A stretch of 64,000 nt of DNA. Origin: Bin18 sp965200355. GTDB taxonomy: Bacteria > Desulfobacterota > Binatia > Bin18. The notes under the pieces were generated by a model. The model saw only the letters and a program-made list of their open reading frames with translations, made no database searches and was not told the DNA's origin. The stretch's first letter is position 1. Each line of letters opens with the position of its first letter. Location of the stretch: NCBI GenBank assembly GCA_965200355.1, contig OZ241351.1:1984001-2048000 (forward strand), in the 5' to 3' direction. This document shows, piece by piece, positions 61,439 to 64,000 of the stretch. The position numbers and the translations under genes were made by a program.

Positions 61439-62332
61439 TTAATGCAGCCCGGCACCAGCCGGCTCGATAGCGTACTCAACATCCAGCGAGGTGACCCGTC
61501 GCAGCTCACGCCGGTAGGTCGTGTCGGCGTATGGCCGGGCGCGGTGCATGGTCGCCCGGTTGTCGTAGATCACCAGGTCTCCGACCTGCCAGGAATGCCG
61601 GTAGACGCACTCCGGGCGGGTGGCGTGCTCAATCAATTCGAGCAGCAGCAGGCGTCCTTCGGGCACCGGCCAGTCCATGATTCTGGAGGCGTGGGCGGCG
61701 AGGTAGAGCGACTTGCGCCCGGTGCGGGGCAGGGTGCGGACCAGGGGGTGAATCGCGCCCTTGAGGATGTCCTGTTCCGTTTGGGAAAACTCGAAGCCCA
61801 GAATATGGCGCGAGTGGGCGATGGAGTGGTGGACGCGCAGCCCCTCAAGCTGGGCCTGCATCTCGTCCGATAAGCGGTCATAGGCGGCTCGCATGTCGGC
61901 ATATTCCGTGTCCGCGCTAACGGGCGGAACGACGCGGGCAAAAAGCATGGAGTAGCGTCCGGGCGGGTCCTGGAAAGAGGCGTCGGTGTGCCACAGCCGA
62001 TTGCCCAGGCCGTACATGCGCTTGCGATCATCGGCCTGATAGACTTCCCCATTCGCGTTGAGGTTGGAGACATCGGCCAATGCCTCGTTGCCCAGCCGGC
62101 TTTTCTGGAGCGCGCTGATGCCGGTCTTGGTATGCAACTGGCCGTCCAGGCGTTGGGCAAAGGCCAGATGCTCCGCGTCCGTGAAGTGTTGATGGCGAAA
62201 GACGAGCAGGGCGTGCTCGTCCATGCCGGCGCGAATCTCCAGCAGCGTCTCTGGGTCAGTCACCTGGCGGAGATCAATCGGGCCGACCTCGGCGGCGAAA
62301 TGGGGATGGAGTTTGTGCAACGTCAGGGGCAT
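61439..62332 (-). CDS. TauD/TfdA-family alpha-ketoglutarate dioxygenase
   Basis: The 297-residue enzyme is a non-heme Fe(II)/2-oxoglutarate dioxygenase. The iron ligands are His115 and Asp117 in LWHTDASF and a distal histidine in TMHRARPYADTTYRRELRRV, whose following arginine binds 2-oxoglutarate. TfdA-like enzymes cleave 2,4-D-type ethers and taurine-like enzymes release sulfite; the substrate here is not decidable. AAAGGA precedes ATG 62332, so the longer frame reaching 62536 is not used. Confidence 0.9.
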   Translation of the reverse strand: MPLTLHKLHPHFAAEVGPIDLRQVTDPETLLEIRAGMDEHALLVFRHQHFTDAEHLAFAQRLDGQLHTKTGISALQKSRLGNEALADVSNLNANGEVYQADDRKRMYGLGNRLWHTDASFQDPPGRYSMLFARVVPPVSADTEYADMRAAYDRLSDEMQAQLEGLRVHHSIAHSRHILGFEFSQTEQDILKGAIHPLVRTLPRTGRKSLYLAAHASRIMDWPVPEGRLLLLELIEHATRPECVYRHSWQVGDLVIYDNRATMHRARPYADTTYRRELRRVTSLDVEYAIEPAGAGLH

Positions 62333-62492
62333 AGGCAGCGGTCCTTTCTCGAACGCTGCTATACCACATCCCTGCTCGTCTTGGCGAGGGAGCGCGGCCC
62401 CGAACCCGCGCCCAAGATTGACAGCCCAATCAGACGCGGCATATGGTGCGGTTCGTCGCCACCGACAAAATTGCTGCGTGAGGAGGTTTTTC

Positions 62493-63371
62493 ATGGATAT
62501 TGGCAAAGTGGGGGTCTGGTTTTTTCTGGATGGCATGACGGCCCCTGAGAGTGCGCGGTTCGCCCAGACGGTTGAGCAATGCGGCTATCAGACCTTGTGG
62601 ATTCCAGAGGCGGTCGGGCGTGAGCCGTTTGCCCATGCGGCCTATCTGCTGAGCAATACCGAGCAGTTGTCCATTGCAACCGGGATTGCCAATATCTGGG
62701 CGCGAGACGCTTATACTATGGCTACGGCCACCAATACGGTCGCTGAGCTGTCGGGCGGGCGGTTTGTGCTCGGCATTGGCGTCAGCCACAAGCCGATTGT
62801 GTCCAATCTGCGCGGCCACGACTATAACAAGCCGTACAGCTATATGAAGGAATACCTGCCGAAACTGAAAGACGTCTTTTATCAAGCGCCCAAACCCAAG
62901 GAGCCGGCTCCTATCGTGATTGCCGCCCTGCATCCCAAAATGCTGGCCCTGTCCGCCGAACAGGCCCAGGGGACGCATACCTATTTTGTGCCGCCGGAAC
63001 ATACGGCCAAGGTGCGTGAACAGATCGGCCCTGACGCCTGGATTTGCGCTGCCCAGGCCGTCATTCTTGAGAAGGATGCGACCAAAGCCCGGGCCGCGGC
63101 ACGGCAGTATATGAAGACGTATGTCCCCCGCCTGCCCAATTACACCAACAATCTGAAAAACCTGGGCTGGCAGGACGCGGACTTTGAAGATGGGTGCAGC
63201 GATGCTCTGGTGGACGCCATTGTGGCCTGGGGCAGCGAAGAGCAGATTCAGGACCGTATCGACGCCCATCTTCAAGCCGGTGCCACGCACGTCTGCTTTT
63301 TGCCGGTCAAGGCAGACGACGAATCCCTGCCCGATATGCGCGCGGTCGAAGCCTTTGCCCCTGGGGCCTAG
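62493..63371 (+). CDS. LLM-class flavin-dependent oxidoreductase
   Basis: The 292-residue protein opens KVGVWFFLDGMTAPESARFA with GYQTLWIPEAVGREPF, IATGIANIWARDAYTMATA, LSGGRFVLGIGVSHKP and a C-terminal GATHVCFLPVKA. It is probably F420-dependent, based on the luciferase-like form. AGGAGG upstream fixes ATG 62493. Divergent from the TfdA-type gene with 160 bp between. Confidence 0.9.
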   Translation: MDIGKVGVWFFLDGMTAPESARFAQTVEQCGYQTLWIPEAVGREPFAHAAYLLSNTEQLSIATGIANIWARDAYTMATATNTVAELSGGRFVLGIGVSHKPIVSNLRGHDYNKPYSYMKEYLPKLKDVFYQAPKPKEPAPIVIAALHPKMLALSAEQAQGTHTYFVPPEHTAKVREQIGPDAWICAAQAVILEKDATKARAAARQYMKTYVPRLPNYTNNLKNLGWQDADFEDGCSDALVDAIVAWGSEEQIQDRIDAHLQAGATHVCFLPVKADDESLPDMRAVEAFAPGA

Positions 63372-63406
63372 GCCCCGGCGTTCCCCCTGATAAGGGGGAT
63401 TGAGGG
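63372..63406. repeat. CCCCCTGATAAGGGGGATTG repeat
   Basis: TTCCCCCTGATAAGGGGGAT folds as a perfect short hairpin just after the LLM stop, and could end its transcript. A GAGGGGGT tail follows. The remaining bases to 63534 hold no visible gene. Confidence 0.6.
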
Positions 63407-63534
63407 GGTGGCCCGTCCCGTGCCCGTTGAGCGGTACACGCGAGGCGGCCATCGGTTCACTACAGTGATGCGGAGGTTGTCACGTCCGCAGATAGAGAGC
63501 GGGAGATCGAATCTGCACGAAACAGCACGGCGGA

Positions 63535-64000
63535 TCAGCCCCCGCGTTGAAACACCAGCTCCGGGACCACCACCTCCCATTCCTCGCATTTGAGAGCATT
63601 CTGGTATTGTGGTTCCGAGTCGGTTCGACTGCGCGTCACAACAGCCAGGACCGTTGCCGACTGCAAGCGCATTGCAGCCGGGGGTGTATAACCTTTGGCG
63701 AGGCGGCCTACTCTGTTTCCGCTCCGGTCCAGCAGGCGCCACGGCCGCTGCGTGGTCCAGACTTGGAGCGGGTCGCCAGGCGCAAGAGCGGCGATGGTAC
63801 GATGCACCGGGGTGTTGGCCCGGTAGCGCCCCGCGAAGCTCAGATCAATATCGCGCAGACTGAGGCGCTTATAGCGGGTGGTCATCTCCGGGATGGGCGA
63901 CGGTACGGCGACCGGGGGCCGGTGCAGGACCGCAGGATGGTCGTGTAAGGGCGCTTGGAACGGCTGGGATTCATGAAAGCGCATCAGCGCTAAGGTCTGC
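63535..64000 (-). CDS. C-terminal fragment of an unidentified protein cut by the window edge
   Basis: The minus-strand frame is open from the right edge to a TGA at 63535-63537. In-frame ATG 63984 is probably internal, since the upstream text QTLAL continues the reading. Visible segments are RYKRLSLRDIDLSFAGRYRA, RPWRLLDRSGNRVGRLAKGY and CEEWEVVVPELVFQRGG. The last two look like an SH3-like domain and terminal strand as found after helicase or ATPase cores. The protein may be a DNA helicase tail, but this is only a guess. Confidence 0.6.
   Translation of the reverse strand, partial: QTLALMRFHESQPFQAPLHDHPAVLHRPPVAVPSPIPEMTTRYKRLSLRDIDLSFAGRYRANTPVHRTIAALAPGDPLQVWTTQRPWRLLDRSGNRVGRLAKGYTPPAAMRLQSATVLAVVTRSRTDSEPQYQNALKCEEWEVVVPELVFQRGG

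Noticed and set aside
62430..63452. 340-codon minus-strand frame
   Set aside because: Antisense to the LLM oxidoreductase that has clear family motifs and an AGGAGG site.

Overview
The window is a gene-dense, fairly GC-rich bacterial segment, roughly 60% GC by eye, with dips in a few islands. It carries about 50 real or broken genes and no rRNA, tRNA or CRISPR array that I could find. The gene mix suggests an aerobic or microaerobic Gram-negative soil, marine or symbiotic lineage: Tat-exported redox enzymes, a Sox/flavocytochrome c module, class III PHA synthase, ergothioneine synthesis, C5-pathway heme synthesis with a CobA-HemD fusion, and many LLM flavin oxidoreductases, hydantoinase-type proteins, glutathione transferases and amidohydrolases. 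It resembles what I would expect from Tectomicrobia/Entotheonella or other deep deltaproteobacterial-like genomes. That placement is inference only.

Layout. 1-4230 (+): an ergothioneine operon (egtC, egtB, egtD) followed by an L-asparaginase. 4437-11979 (+): a Tat-independent secreted lytic transglycosylase with three LysM repeats, then a heme operon (ccsA/hemX-like, hemA, hemC, cobA-hemD, hemB). 12010-13900 (+): small proteins, a cupin and a YkgJ-type cysteine-cluster protein. 13904-19779 (-): a PQQ dehydrogenase paired with a Tat-signal Rieske protein, an LLM oxidoreductase, a GNAT acetyltransferase and phaC/phaE. 20068-22762 (+): a lower-GC patch with a promoter, a secreted unknown, a strong terminator, a mutL tail, an epoxide-hydrolase-like enzyme and a membrane-anchored unknown. 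22954-32285, mostly (-): thiolase, fused 5-oxoprolinase/hydantoinase, GST, a serine hydrolase (+), and a SIS/BtpA pair. 32462-35510 (+): a lower-GC restriction endonuclease and a zinc-ribbon DNA methyltransferase.

35552-41981 (-) is the most interesting block. A periplasmic xanthine-oxidase-family molybdenum hydroxylase (2Fe-2S subunit plus Mo subunit) overlaps soxY and is followed by soxZ, a small cytochrome c, a SoxF/FccB flavoprotein and a SoxX-SoxA fusion. SoxB and SoxCD are absent, and SoxY has an altered C-terminal carrier tail.

42140-42665 holds a truncated toxin-antitoxin remnant. 42762-50776 (-) is a catabolic operon: Rieske oxygenase, HyuB, HyuA, SDR and copper amine oxidase. 50881-55025 adds GST, LLM oxidoreductase, a SnoaL-like protein, SDR and amidohydrolase. 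55283-61100 (+) is a type III restriction-modification locus whose mod gene has two frameshifts and an in-frame palindromic repeat, while res is intact. The window ends with a deleted AAA ATPase, a TfdA-type dioxygenase, an LLM oxidoreductase and the C-terminal part of an unidentified protein. Palindromic repeat families are scattered between genes and, once, inside one.
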